From Bacteroidales bacterium (lineage in GTDB: Bacteria; Bacteroidota; Bacteroidia; Bacteroidales; UBA932), in NCBI GenBank assembly GCA_017617495.1, contig JAFZWD010000056.1, positions 23,797-87,796 of the forward strand: a stretch of DNA of 64,000 nucleotides, in the 5' to 3' direction. Below the pieces are notes generated by a model, which did not search any database, was not told the origin of the DNA, and saw only the letters and a list, made by a program, of their open reading frames with translations. Positions within the stretch are counted from its first letter, which is position 1. Every line of letters starts with the position of its first letter. A program made the position numbers and the translations under genes. Positions 34,516 through 42,794 of this stretch are shown in pieces.

Positions 34516-35550
34516 ATGACCAGGGAAAACGAAATACTCCAGTACCTCCACTACAATCCCGCATCCTCAAGGAGCGAGATTGAAACGGGTATGAACCTCA
34601 CAGAAAGCCCCGCCACCGTCAAGCGCATCCTTGCCGCACTGGTAGAGGAAGGCTCCGCCATTGTCACCGGCCAAGGCCGCGCCACGCGCTATAGTGTGTC
34701 CCCGCAGGCGCATGTGACAATGCCTCTGGACATAGATACCTATTTCCAGAAAGAGACCGATGAACGCACCGTCCAGACAACCTTCAACTTCGAGCTCATC
34801 AACGACATCCTTCCCAGGGTGGAATTGTTCACCGAGGAAGAGAACGAGCGCCTGAACGCCCTGCAGGCCCAGTTCACCCGCAACCTGGAAGGCATTACGC
34901 CCAACGAGTACCGCAAGGAGATGGAGCGCCTCGGCATCGACCTCAGCTGGAAATCCTCCCAGATTGAAGGCAATACTTATTCCCTTCTTGAGACGGAGAA
35001 ACTCCTGAAGGAGAAGCAGACCGCCTCCGGCAAGACCAAAGAGGAAGCCGTCATGCTCCTCAACCATAAGGACGCCCTGGATTTCGTTATGGCCGATCCG
35101 GAATATCTGAAGGAAATTTCCATCTGGCGCATCGAAGAACTCCATGCCCTCCTCACCAAGGAGCTGGACGTGGACAAAGGCATCCGCAAGCGCCGTGTAG
35201 GCATCACCGGCACCAACTACTCCCCACCATCCAACGAACACCAGATTCGCGAAGCCCTGGAAGACAGTTGCAGCCTTATCAACGGAAAAGAGAACGTCTT
35301 TGAGAAGGCTCTGTTGGTCCTTGTTCTTCTCTCCTACATCCAGGCATTCTCCGACGGCAACAAGCGCACGGCCCGCATTACGAGCAACGCCATTTTGATT
35401 GCAAACAAGTATTGCCCCATATCTTTCCGCACAGTGGACTCGGTGGACTACAAGAAAGCAATGCTCATTTTCTACGAGCAGAACAACATCTCCGCATTTA
35501 AGAAGATCTTCATTGATCAGTTCTCATTTGCAGTCCAGACCTATTTTTAG
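34516..35550 (+). CDS. Winged-helix Fic-domain protein with inhibitory motif
   Basis: A 344-residue protein. Residues about 1-62 form a winged helix (SRSEIETGMNLTESPATVKR). A Fic_N-like region with the inhibitory motif SSQIEGN (147-153; consensus S/T-x-x-x-E-G/N) comes before the Fic core, so it is of the class with an N-terminal inhibitory helix. The Fic motif reads QAFSDGNKRTAR (276-287): the usual catalytic His is Gln276 and the usual second Gly is Lys, as in Doc-like NKRTA forms. Classical AMP transfer is therefore doubtful. The four operators upstream suggest autoregulation. It sits in the repeat island beside the Rpn gene. Confidence 0.88.
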   Translation: MTRENEILQYLHYNPASSRSEIETGMNLTESPATVKRILAALVEEGSAIVTGQGRATRYSVSPQAHVTMPLDIDTYFQKETDERTVQTTFNFELINDILPRVELFTEEENERLNALQAQFTRNLEGITPNEYRKEMERLGIDLSWKSSQIEGNTYSLLETEKLLKEKQTASGKTKEEAVMLLNHKDALDFVMADPEYLKEISIWRIEELHALLTKELDVDKGIRKRRVGITGTNYSPPSNEHQIREALEDSCSLINGKENVFEKALLVLVLLSYIQAFSDGNKRTARITSNAILIANKYCPISFRTVDSVDYKKAMLIFYEQNNISAFKKIFIDQFSFAVQTYF

Positions 35551-35585
35551 GCAAACGCCTGCGGCCATTTGCATGGATGCCGCCC

Positions 35586-35812
35586 GGTCAAAGGTGGCGG
35601 CCGCGCGGGGAGCAGGCGGACACTCGCTCCCGGCTTTGCAAAAAGAGCTCGCCTTGCTCCTGGCCCTTGACGGCTAACTCCTCCGTTTTAGCCCCTGCGG
35701 GTCTAACCCTCGTCAGACACACGCCGTCACGGGACGGCCCCTCCGCGGCGGCTCCCCGGGGACCTTTTTGTTCAAGGTCGCTCGCAGCCGCTGCCCTCCC
35801 CGTCGCGGCCAG
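35586..35812 (+). repeat. MITE-like GC-rich element, full copy 2
   Basis: About 227 bases homologous to 32866-33090, with the same order of blocks: TCAAAGGTGGCGGCCGCGCG, GCTCGCCTTGCTCCTGG, CACGCCGTCACGGGACGG, TCCCCGGGGACCTTT, and a right end CTGCCCTCCCCGTCGCGG. The ends are imperfect inverted repeats. It begins about 35 bases after the Fic stop codon. No transposase is encoded in it. Confidence 0.65.
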
Positions 35813-35877
35813 GTCCCTCCGACATCGGCGCCCTCCGGCTGTTGCTAGATGCCGTGGCGCTTAAAGTGTTGACTGAT

Positions 35878-35935
35878 AATGAATTAGTAAAATCTTCTAC
35901 CCTGAAATCGAGGTAGAAGAAATGCGTAATTCATT
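35878..35935. repeat. Two-step inverted repeat
   Basis: Outer arms AATGAATTA (35878-35886) and TAATTCATT (35927-35935) enclose inner arms CTTCTACC (35894-35901) and GGTAGAAG (35912-35919). It lies between a full MITE-like element and a solitary end. It may be a structured RNA, a recombination site or a protein-binding site; nothing decides between these. Confidence 0.5.
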
Positions 35936-35961
35936 GAAATATAGGAAGTTGACTGCCACGC

Positions 35962-36042
35962 TCAAAGGTGGCGGTCGGCGCGAGGAGAGCCCTCTATGGG
36001 TGTTGCTCCCCGCAGCGGTGAGCCGCAGCCGGCGGCCAAATC
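35962..36042 (+). repeat. Solitary MITE-like end 3 adjoining the Rpn fragment
   Basis: CTCAAAGGTGGCGGTCGGCG is followed by GAGGAGAGCC, then an unrelated GC-rich stretch. It abuts the truncated Rpn copy, so the repeat may mark the breakpoint of the duplication. Confidence 0.5.
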
Positions 36043-36312
36043 CATTTGTTGTTTGATTCAGCGGAAATTGCTAAATTCACGCCGTCAGAGAAGATTAAGT
36101 ACGAAAACGATATGACCACCGAACGCGACATACACAACCAGATTCGCTTTGCCAAAAAACAAGGTATCCAGGAGGGGATGGAGAAAGGGATGGAGAAAGG
36201 CGCTGAACAAGAACGATTGGCAATTGCCAGGCAGATGCTGGCAAAAGGCTATTCCCCGTCTGATGTGGCAGAAATCACCGGCCTTACCCCAGAGGCCCTC
36301 GCGAAACTGTAG
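36043..36312 (+). pseudogene. 3' fragment of a second Rpn-family gene
   Basis: From about 36043 the sequence matches codons about 198-285 of the Rpn gene at 33289-34146 (LFDSAEIAKFTPSEKIKYEN onward) and keeps the same reading frame to the same stop. The nuclease domain is absent and no start in context is present, so it is probably a non-functional remnant, or a cassette for recombination with the intact copy. The EKG repeat has grown: QEGMEKGMEKGAEQ against QEGIEKGAEQ. Homology continues for about 80 bases past the stop. Confidence 0.82.
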
Positions 36313-36364
36313 CAAAAGGGCACGCAGAGGGCAAGCCAGAGTCTTTCTCGCCACGCTGAAGAAA

Positions 36365-36398
36365 AAGATGGCCGCGGGCAAATGCCTGCGGCCATCTT
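36365..36398. terminator. Strong hairpin between Rpn fragment and fimbrillin gene
   Basis: Perfect 11-base arms AAGATGGCCGC (36365-36375) and GCGGCCATCTT (36388-36398) enclose a 12-base loop. It lies between converging units, the plus-strand Rpn fragment (stop 36312) and the minus-strand fimbrillin gene (stop 36420), so it may act in both directions. The flanking T/A runs are short. Confidence 0.65.
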
Positions 36399-36419
36399 AT
36401 ACTATTTTCGCGTGAATAA

Positions 36420-37427
36420 TTATGGTGTTACGAAGTCACTATCATTAAATGTAACCGCGCCAAAATTATTAAGCGTCTTTCCATTAGCAATATTCTTGTA
36501 TGTACTACCACTATTGGGCAAAGTAACCACCTTTGTAGCAACTTTACCTTCATTGTTGGTAAACTTAAAGGTAAGAATGGCATTTCCTCTGGCCGAATTG
36601 CCGGCCGTACGAATACAAGCCCAATAAACGTTTTGCGGTAAACTATTGTCACCATTTCTAATAGTAATAGTTTTAGATCCGCCACCATTTAAGAAAGTAA
36701 AACTACCACTGAATGCATCCAGCAAAGTAAACTTCATATCTTGCTTAATACCGTCACTTGCTAAGAATTGGTTAGCATCACTTATCGAGTAACCTAAGGT
36801 AATATCTATTCTCCTTATATCCCTGTCGGAAGGAAGGGTAAGTTTGCAAAGTGCCGAGCGAGGGTAGAATATTGAATTTCCGTTGGTAGTACTAAATTTC
36901 TTATTCTCCGAATCATAGGTATACTGCGCCGCTATTACACTATACTTGAAGCCTGTTCCATCTTGCTCTGCAGGAATATTTGCGTAGAATACATAACGGG
37001 GCGTGCTATCGTATGTGAGTGTAATCGAGCTGTTTGTCGGGTTTTTGAGCAGTCCGACAAAATAATTACCACCGGTGGCTGTTGTATATCCATCAGGCAT
37101 ATAACCAGTGAAAACAGTATTATACTGACCAGGAGTCCCAGTAACAGTGAAATCATGCCAATTTGTAACAAGTTGATTTGCGACCGAATAAGCAATCATT
37201 TGAAAAGAATCTGAGGATTCCCACTTAAGATTGGTGGGTGATGATGCATCTTTCCACGTATATCTTGTTTCCGGAGTGGTTGCCTCAGCATCATCTATCT
37301 CGGGGTTTGGAACAACAATTTGAATAGGAGTCCCTTTTGAGGGGCCCGCTACGGGGTTTTCCTTCGAACAAGAAAAAGCTATCATTACTGCTACAGCAAC
37401 AAATAGCGCATTAGCAATCTTTCTCAT
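36420..37427 (-). CDS. Fimbrillin-like lipoprotein, AT-rich
   Basis: A 335-residue lipoprotein (lipobox IAFSC, Cys20). The middle carries the fimbrillin-type features SIFYPRSALCKLTLPSDRDI, RRIDITLGYS and NVYWACIRTAG, and it ends NNFGAVTFNDSDFVTP. It is the last gene of PUL 2, six bases after a 55-codon small ORF. It has visibly more A/T and AT-ending codons than its neighbours, which suggests separate acquisition. It lacks the extra C-terminal modules seen in PUL 1. Confidence 0.75.
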   Translation of the reverse strand: MRKIANALFVAVAVMIAFSCSKENPVAGPSKGTPIQIVVPNPEIDDAEATTPETRYTWKDASSPTNLKWESSDSFQMIAYSVANQLVTNWHDFTVTGTPGQYNTVFTGYMPDGYTTATGGNYFVGLLKNPTNSSITLTYDSTPRYVFYANIPAEQDGTGFKYSVIAAQYTYDSENKKFSTTNGNSIFYPRSALCKLTLPSDRDIRRIDITLGYSISDANQFLASDGIKQDMKFTLLDAFSGSFTFLNGGGSKTITIRNGDNSLPQNVYWACIRTAGNSARGNAILTFKFTNNEGKVATKVVTLPNSGSTYKNIANGKTLNNFGAVTFNDSDFVTP

Positions 37428-37433
37428 AATACA

Positions 37434-37601
37434 TCAAAACAGTCCAGTAAGATCATTCTCGGTCATTGCTCCCAGATTAAATACGGCATCCACTTCTTCA
37501 CTTGCACAGACGATTCTTTCTGTACACAAGGAGAGTGCTTCTGCGACAGGCGGGGCGTAACTGCGCCTCCCACTGTCTTTGAATAAAAGTTTTGTTTTCA
37601 T
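37434..37601 (-). CDS. Small fimbrillin-associated ORF, 55 residues (copy 5)
   Basis: A 55-codon frame from ATG 37601 to TGA 37434, six bases before the fimbrillin gene at 37427. It begins MKTKLLFKDSGRR, then SYAPPVAEALSLCTERIVCA followed by SEEVDAVF, and ends GAMTENDLTGLF. It has the Y-x-P-P, (V)CAS and acidic features of the other small ORFs, and AMTENDL parallels AMSNEDL of the 14503-14655 ORF. Finding it in a second PUL, again directly before a fimbrillin, supports a functional pairing. Confidence 0.7.
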   Translation of the reverse strand: MKTKLLFKDSGRRSYAPPVAEALSLCTERIVCASEEVDAVFNLGAMTENDLTGLF

Positions 37602-37647
37602 AAAAATTAAAATTAGTTGATATGATTAATAGTTGATAATAAGCTTG

Positions 37648-39579
37648 TTATGGTTTCACCACGGCGAAGTCGTTGGCGGCATCTTCGATGCTGATGGCCT
37701 GGTTGTGGACGATTTCGTCGTTGGGGAATTCGAGCAGCAGGCTGCCGCGGAGTTCCGACGCGTTGGTGCGGAACGGCGGAGTGTTGCTGCTGTAAATGGC
37801 GCAGCAGTAGTTGAGGGTGCCGGGCGTTGCCGCCGTCCTGCTCTCGAGCTGCTGTTCGGGCAGAAGGAGGAAGGCGGTGAGGGGCTTCGCGATGTTCTCG
37901 GCAAGCCAGCCTGCGCCCATGCGGTGGGTATCCCAGTACTCATGACCTTCGGAGTACATCTCGAACACCCTCTCCCAGAAGATGGCGTTTATAAGCGCCT
38001 CCTGGGGGTCGGCCTCCGCCGTAAACTCGTCATCCGCCCACTTGGGGTACTGCGCGTCAGGCTGTCCGTCGGGGGCGGAATGACGTGCGCGGGCGTGGAT
38101 TACCTCTATATAATCCTTCGCCTTCTGCCAGTAGCTGTCGCCCGGGCCGGAAGAAAGGTTTGCCGCCGCTTCCGCAGCGATGAGGTACATCTCCGCGAAG
38201 CGCATTACATAGAAGTCCGCCCTGCCGGAGTTGCCGTTGTAGGTAGGATCCAGGTACTTGATGAAGAAGGGCTCGGAGTTCTTATCGTAGAGGCGCCTGT
38301 AGACCTGCCCTGCCGAAGGATACAGCAGTATCCACTGCTCGTTGCCTTCCTGCTGGCAATAATACTGGTCGTGCAGGATCGTAGCGTCGAAACGCGGGTC
38401 GCCGCAACTTACGTAAATATCCTGGTTGTCCGGAAGCGTACCCTGGACTCCGCCGTGGGTCGCGCACCATTTCTGGTACACGAAGCGGGAAGGACGCCAG
38501 CGGCCGTAGTTGTTGTTGGTGCCGGTCTTCTGCTGGGTTCCTCCGGGGAATTTAGGAAGCGACCTGATGGCCGTGTAGTTGGATGCGGAAGCACCGGATT
38601 CCGGGGAATTCGTGATGACGAATATGCGCTCCGGCAGCAGCCAGTCCTCCTGTTCCGTCCAGCGGAAGAGGTCGGTAAACTTGGGAGCAAGGGAATACGG
38701 CCCGTGTTCGATGACGTCCTCCGCACAGGCGAGAGCGGCATCCAGCGCCGCCTCGCTCACCTGAGTGGGAGTCGAGGACGAGGTGATACCCTGGAACATT
38801 CCGCCGAAGTCGGGATTGCGTACGCCGTACCTTGCCTGGCGCTTGTCGGGATCCCAGAAGTTGTCGGAGGAATGCTTCATGATGGTGCCGATTGTCAGGT
38901 ATACCTGCGAGAGCATTGCCTGGGCCGCCCATTTGCAGGGACGTCCCGCACCCTGGGTAGATATCTGGGTAACGCGGTCATAGCTCCTCATGTTCTCGAA
39001 GGCGAACTTGAGATCGTCCACCACCAGGGCGTAGACCTCCCAGAAGGGAGAACGCCCGACATGGGCATCGTCGTAGTCGCTCACGCTCTTTGTGTGGATG
39101 GGCACATCCGCCCATCCGCGAACGAGATAGTAGTAGGCCAGTCCGCGATAGAAACGGGCTTCGCCCTCTATCTCTTTCTTGTAAGCATCCTCAACGGGCG
39201 AATCGGGCAAATGCTCCAGAAGCCTGTTGGCCCTGTTTATGACATTGTAGAAGCCCTTGTATTCGTTGAAGTTATAGGGATGCATTGCATACTGGGTAAA
39301 TGCATACGAGCAGGTCCAGCGCTGCTGGGCGTCCGTGAGGTAAGTGGATGCCGCGCCCCAGTGGATGAGGCCGGAGCAGGACATCAGGAACTCGTTCATG
39401 TTGCCCGTTATCATGGCGTCGCCCGCAAAGCCGCGGAGCACGCCGAAAACCTGCGCTTCAAGCGCACCCTCGGTGCCATAGGCAACCTCGTCGCTGAGCG
39501 ATGTGGTCGGCTTCTCCTTCAGGAAATCGCAGGATGCAAGCAGCAAAATGACAGCAAACAGTGTAATTATCTTTTTCAT
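37648..39579 (-). CDS. SusD/RagB-family glycan-binding lipoprotein (PUL 2)
   Basis: A 643-residue SusD homologue (lipobox LLLASC). The start MKKIITLF at 39579 is preferred; an ATG three codons upstream (39588) is also possible. SusD features include EARFYRGLAYYYLVRGWADV near the N-terminus and MRFAEMYLIAAEAAANLSSG plus FWERVFEMYSEGHEYWDTHR near the C-terminus. It follows the SusC gene (stop 39592) closely and should form the lid of that transporter. Confidence 0.95.
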   Translation of the reverse strand: MKKIITLFAVILLLASCDFLKEKPTTSLSDEVAYGTEGALEAQVFGVLRGFAGDAMITGNMNEFLMSCSGLIHWGAASTYLTDAQQRWTCSYAFTQYAMHPYNFNEYKGFYNVINRANRLLEHLPDSPVEDAYKKEIEGEARFYRGLAYYYLVRGWADVPIHTKSVSDYDDAHVGRSPFWEVYALVVDDLKFAFENMRSYDRVTQISTQGAGRPCKWAAQAMLSQVYLTIGTIMKHSSDNFWDPDKRQARYGVRNPDFGGMFQGITSSSTPTQVSEAALDAALACAEDVIEHGPYSLAPKFTDLFRWTEQEDWLLPERIFVITNSPESGASASNYTAIRSLPKFPGGTQQKTGTNNNYGRWRPSRFVYQKWCATHGGVQGTLPDNQDIYVSCGDPRFDATILHDQYYCQQEGNEQWILLYPSAGQVYRRLYDKNSEPFFIKYLDPTYNGNSGRADFYVMRFAEMYLIAAEAAANLSSGPGDSYWQKAKDYIEVIHARARHSAPDGQPDAQYPKWADDEFTAEADPQEALINAIFWERVFEMYSEGHEYWDTHRMGAGWLAENIAKPLTAFLLLPEQQLESRTAATPGTLNYCCAIYSSNTPPFRTNASELRGSLLLEFPNDEIVHNQAISIEDAANDFAVVKP

Positions 39580-39591
39580 ATCCGTCATTCT

Positions 39592-42500
39592 TTAGAAGGT
39601 GAACTTGGCAGTGAACATAACAGAGCGCGCTCCCGGGTAGGAACCCATGTCGGCACCTTTGCGCCATACAGAGCCGTAGCTGTTGACGTCGGGGTCGAAG
39701 CCGCTGTAGCGGGTCCATATCCAGAGGTTGTTGCCGGAGAGGCTGAAGTTCATCCCGCGCACGAACTTCGCCTTCTTGAGGGGAAGGTCGTAAGCGAGGG
39801 TTACAGAGGAGAGCCTGAGGTAGGAGCCGTCTTCGACGAAGCGGTCGGAAATGATCTGCATGTCGAAGGCTTCGTACTTGTCGATGGCCGGATACTTCTG
39901 GCTCATGTTCTCCTGGGTCCAGGCTTTCTTGTATGCCTCGTAGGTGAGGTTGTAACCCACGTTCGCGACGTCGGTGTTCATCACCTGGTTGACATTGTAG
40001 ATGTCGTTGCCCCATGAGCCGGTGAAGCTCAGGTTCAGGGACAGATGCCTGTAGACGAAGGTAGTGTTGAAGCCGTAGGTAAAGTCGGGGTTCGGGTCGC
40101 CGATGATGGTGCGGTCGTAATTGTCCACGTAGCCGTTGCCGTCGAGGTCGACATACTGGATTGCACCGGGGTCGCGGTATGCGCCGCCTTCCGAAATCGG
40201 GATACCCTGCTCGCCCATCTGCACGACACCTGCCGTCTTGTAGCCATAGAAGAGGCTCATGGGCTGGCCTTCGATGAAGATGTTAAGGGGAGCCTTGCAG
40301 TAGGAGCCCCAACCCAGATCCTGACCGTAGAAGAAGTTCTTGTACTTGTATTCGGTCGGCGAGAGGAAGATGTAATCGCCCTCGGAACCCTGGCCTATCT
40401 TGACTATACGGTTGCGGTTGAAGGAAATGTTGCCGCCAAGCTGCCACTCGAAGCCGCCGGCCTTAATGGGAGTAGTATCTAGGGTGATTTCGATACCCTT
40501 GTTGTCGATGGCACCCATGTTCATCCACATCGAAGTGTAGCCGGACGAACCCGGGATGGTCTTGCTCTGCAGCAGGTCGCGGGTGTACTTGTCGTAGGCA
40601 TCAACGGTAAGGGTGAAGCGTCCGCGCCATAGGCCGAGGTCGAGACCGATATTGGTCTGCTCCGTTGTCTCCCATTTCAGATGAGGGTTGGACACGTTGT
40701 CCGGATAGAGCGCCACGGAATAATGGGCGTCGTTGCCTGGGGCATGGCTGGGCCAGGTTTCCGAGCTTACGTAGGTACTCATAGTCTGGTAGCTGGAGAT
40801 GGCCTGGTTACCCACGCGGCCCCAACCCAGACGGAGTTTGAGCATCGACACCTTGGGAATCTTGAACCACGCCTCGTTGTTCGGCCTCCATGCGAAAGCG
40901 AAGGACGGGAAACTCGCCCACTTGTTGCTTCCGCGGAACTTGCTGGAGCCGTCCAGACGGTATGTGCTGGTAAGCACGTAACGCTCTTTGTAATTATAGA
41001 TGAGACGTGCCAGTCCGGAGGTCAGGTGGCTTTCGGTTTCGGTGTAACGGAAAGCCGTGTTGGGCGCGGAGTTCAGGGCGTTGATCTGTGCCTTGTACTG
41101 CTCCACGTTCCAGCCTTCCACCGTCTCGGTGCTGCCGCCGCTCGAAGAAGCCGTGATGCCTACCGTAGCATTAAGCCTGTGGTCGCCGAACTTCTTGAAG
41201 GCGTTGAACATGTTGTTGGTGTTCCAGTAGAGCCAGCGGGTATGTCCTACCGCGCCGGTGGAGCCTTCCGCAGTCGAATTGATTCGGGAAGATTTCCACT
41301 TGTACTGGTCGCTGGTGCGGAAGTCGCCGCCGGTAGTGGAGCGGAAACTCAGCCAGGGCAGGATCTTGTATTCCAGGGAGAAGCTGGGAGTGAAGCGGAT
41401 TTCTTCCCTGCGGTTCTGGAAGTCCTTGATCCAGCGGTCCGGGCCGGAAATGAAGTCGGTGCCACCGTCATTTATATCGTCCAGGTCGTCCACTTCTTCC
41501 CGGAGGTTTCTGTAAGGCTTGCTCGAGAACATACTGCGCATGAGCGACGTGGCCGCGGTCAGGCGTCCCGCATTCGCACCCTGCGTCATATGGGAGTCCA
41601 GATACGAGAAGTTCGTCTTTGTGGAGAGCTTCAGGCGCTTGGTAACCTGCTTGTCGAGATTGAGTCGCAGCACGTAGTTGTCGTATCCGGTGGTCTTGAT
41701 GATACCCTCGCTGTTGCTGTAAGCGAAGGATGCCATGTAGGAGGTGTTCTTGGGCCTGCCGGCGATGGATACGTAGTAGTTCTGGCTGATGGCAGTGCGC
41801 TCCGTATAGTCCTGCCAGTCCATGGGCCTGACTTTGAGGCCCTTGTGGTTGGCCGGGTCGTCGTATATCTGGCGCAGATAGGTGCTCGAATTGGCGCCCC
41901 TGTGCTCCAGGTAATCCACGAACTCGTCGAAGTCCAGCATGCGGATCTTCTTGTAGCGCTGGCTCACGCTGACACCCGCGCTGGCGTTGATTACCGGCTT
42001 GTCGCGGTTTGCAGTCTTGGTGGTGATGAGCACGACGCCGTTTGCGCCCTGCGAACCGTAAATGGCGGTTGCCGAGGCATCCTTGAGGATCTCTATGCTG
42101 GCGATATCCTGGGGGTTGATACCCATGAGACCGTTGGAGGCCTCGTTGCTGTTTGCGTTGTCGTTACCCTGAGTAAGCAGGCTGACGTTGCTGTCGGCAG
42201 ATATTATGACGCCGTCCACCACATAGAGAGGCTCGGTGGAGCTGTTGAAGGAGCTCGCTCCGCGGATGAGCACGGAAACACCGGCATCCGGGGCGGAGGA
42301 GTTGGACACCACCTGCACACCTGCGGCGCGTCCCTGGAGGAGCTTGTCGAAGGTGGCATTCTGGTTGGCAGCGTCTTCGGTAACCTTCACCGAGGTGACG
42401 GAACCGGTGAGGTCGCTTCGGCGCATGGAGCCGTAACCCACCACGACGGCCTCATCCAGCAACTGGGTATCTTCTGCAAGCGTAAAGTCGATTACCGCAC

Positions 42501-42777
42501 GCTTGCCCACGTCGACCGTCTGGGTAAGGAAGCCCATGCAGCTCACAGTGAGCTGGGCCTTGCGCCCTGCCGACAGGTAGAATTCGATGGAATAGCGACC
42601 CTCGCTGTCGGTCATGGCGGCAGTAATGCTGCCTTCTGCCATAACCACGGCACCGGGAACCGCCACACCCTTTTCGTCCACCACTTTTCCGCTTACGGAC
42701 ACTTTATTCTGGGCCGCAAGGCCTGTGGAAACAAGCGCGGCGAAAAGAATCACGAGAATTTTTGCAATCTGTTTCAT
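39592..42777 (-). CDS. SusC/RagA-family TonB-dependent transporter (PUL 2)
   Basis: A 1061-residue SusC homologue. ATG 42777 (MKQIAKILV) is preferred because an AGGAGG sequence lies about six bases upstream, rare in this genome; an ATG at 42795 overlapping the previous stop (TAATG) is the alternative. It has a CarboxypepD_reg-like domain (VSGKVVDEKGVAVPGAVVMA), a plug with LIRGASSFNSSTEPLYVVDG and IEILKDASATAIYGSQGANG, and a barrel ending AKFTF. It pairs with the SusD encoded next. Confidence 0.95.
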   Translation of the reverse strand: MKQIAKILVILFAALVSTGLAAQNKVSVSGKVVDEKGVAVPGAVVMAEGSITAAMTDSEGRYSIEFYLSAGRKAQLTVSCMGFLTQTVDVGKRAVIDFTLAEDTQLLDEAVVVGYGSMRRSDLTGSVTSVKVTEDAANQNATFDKLLQGRAAGVQVVSNSSAPDAGVSVLIRGASSFNSSTEPLYVVDGVIISADSNVSLLTQGNDNANSNEASNGLMGINPQDIASIEILKDASATAIYGSQGANGVVLITTKTANRDKPVINASAGVSVSQRYKKIRMLDFDEFVDYLEHRGANSSTYLRQIYDDPANHKGLKVRPMDWQDYTERTAISQNYYVSIAGRPKNTSYMASFAYSNSEGIIKTTGYDNYVLRLNLDKQVTKRLKLSTKTNFSYLDSHMTQGANAGRLTAATSLMRSMFSSKPYRNLREEVDDLDDINDGGTDFISGPDRWIKDFQNRREEIRFTPSFSLEYKILPWLSFRSTTGGDFRTSDQYKWKSSRINSTAEGSTGAVGHTRWLYWNTNNMFNAFKKFGDHRLNATVGITASSSGGSTETVEGWNVEQYKAQINALNSAPNTAFRYTETESHLTSGLARLIYNYKERYVLTSTYRLDGSSKFRGSNKWASFPSFAFAWRPNNEAWFKIPKVSMLKLRLGWGRVGNQAISSYQTMSTYVSSETWPSHAPGNDAHYSVALYPDNVSNPHLKWETTEQTNIGLDLGLWRGRFTLTVDAYDKYTRDLLQSKTIPGSSGYTSMWMNMGAIDNKGIEITLDTTPIKAGGFEWQLGGNISFNRNRIVKIGQGSEGDYIFLSPTEYKYKNFFYGQDLGWGSYCKAPLNIFIEGQPMSLFYGYKTAGVVQMGEQGIPISEGGAYRDPGAIQYVDLDGNGYVDNYDRTIIGDPNPDFTYGFNTTFVYRHLSLNLSFTGSWGNDIYNVNQVMNTDVANVGYNLTYEAYKKAWTQENMSQKYPAIDKYEAFDMQIISDRFVEDGSYLRLSSVTLAYDLPLKKAKFVRGMNFSLSGNNLWIWTRYSGFDPDVNSYGSVWRKGADMGSYPGARSVMFTAKFTF

Positions 42778-42794
42778 TGTCTTTCCTCCTTCCA

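Noticed and set aside
9612-37601. Small ORFs as lipoproteins because of the LC dipeptide
   Set aside because: The residue before Cys is Leu or Val rather than Gly, Ala or Ser, and no typical signal peptide precedes it.
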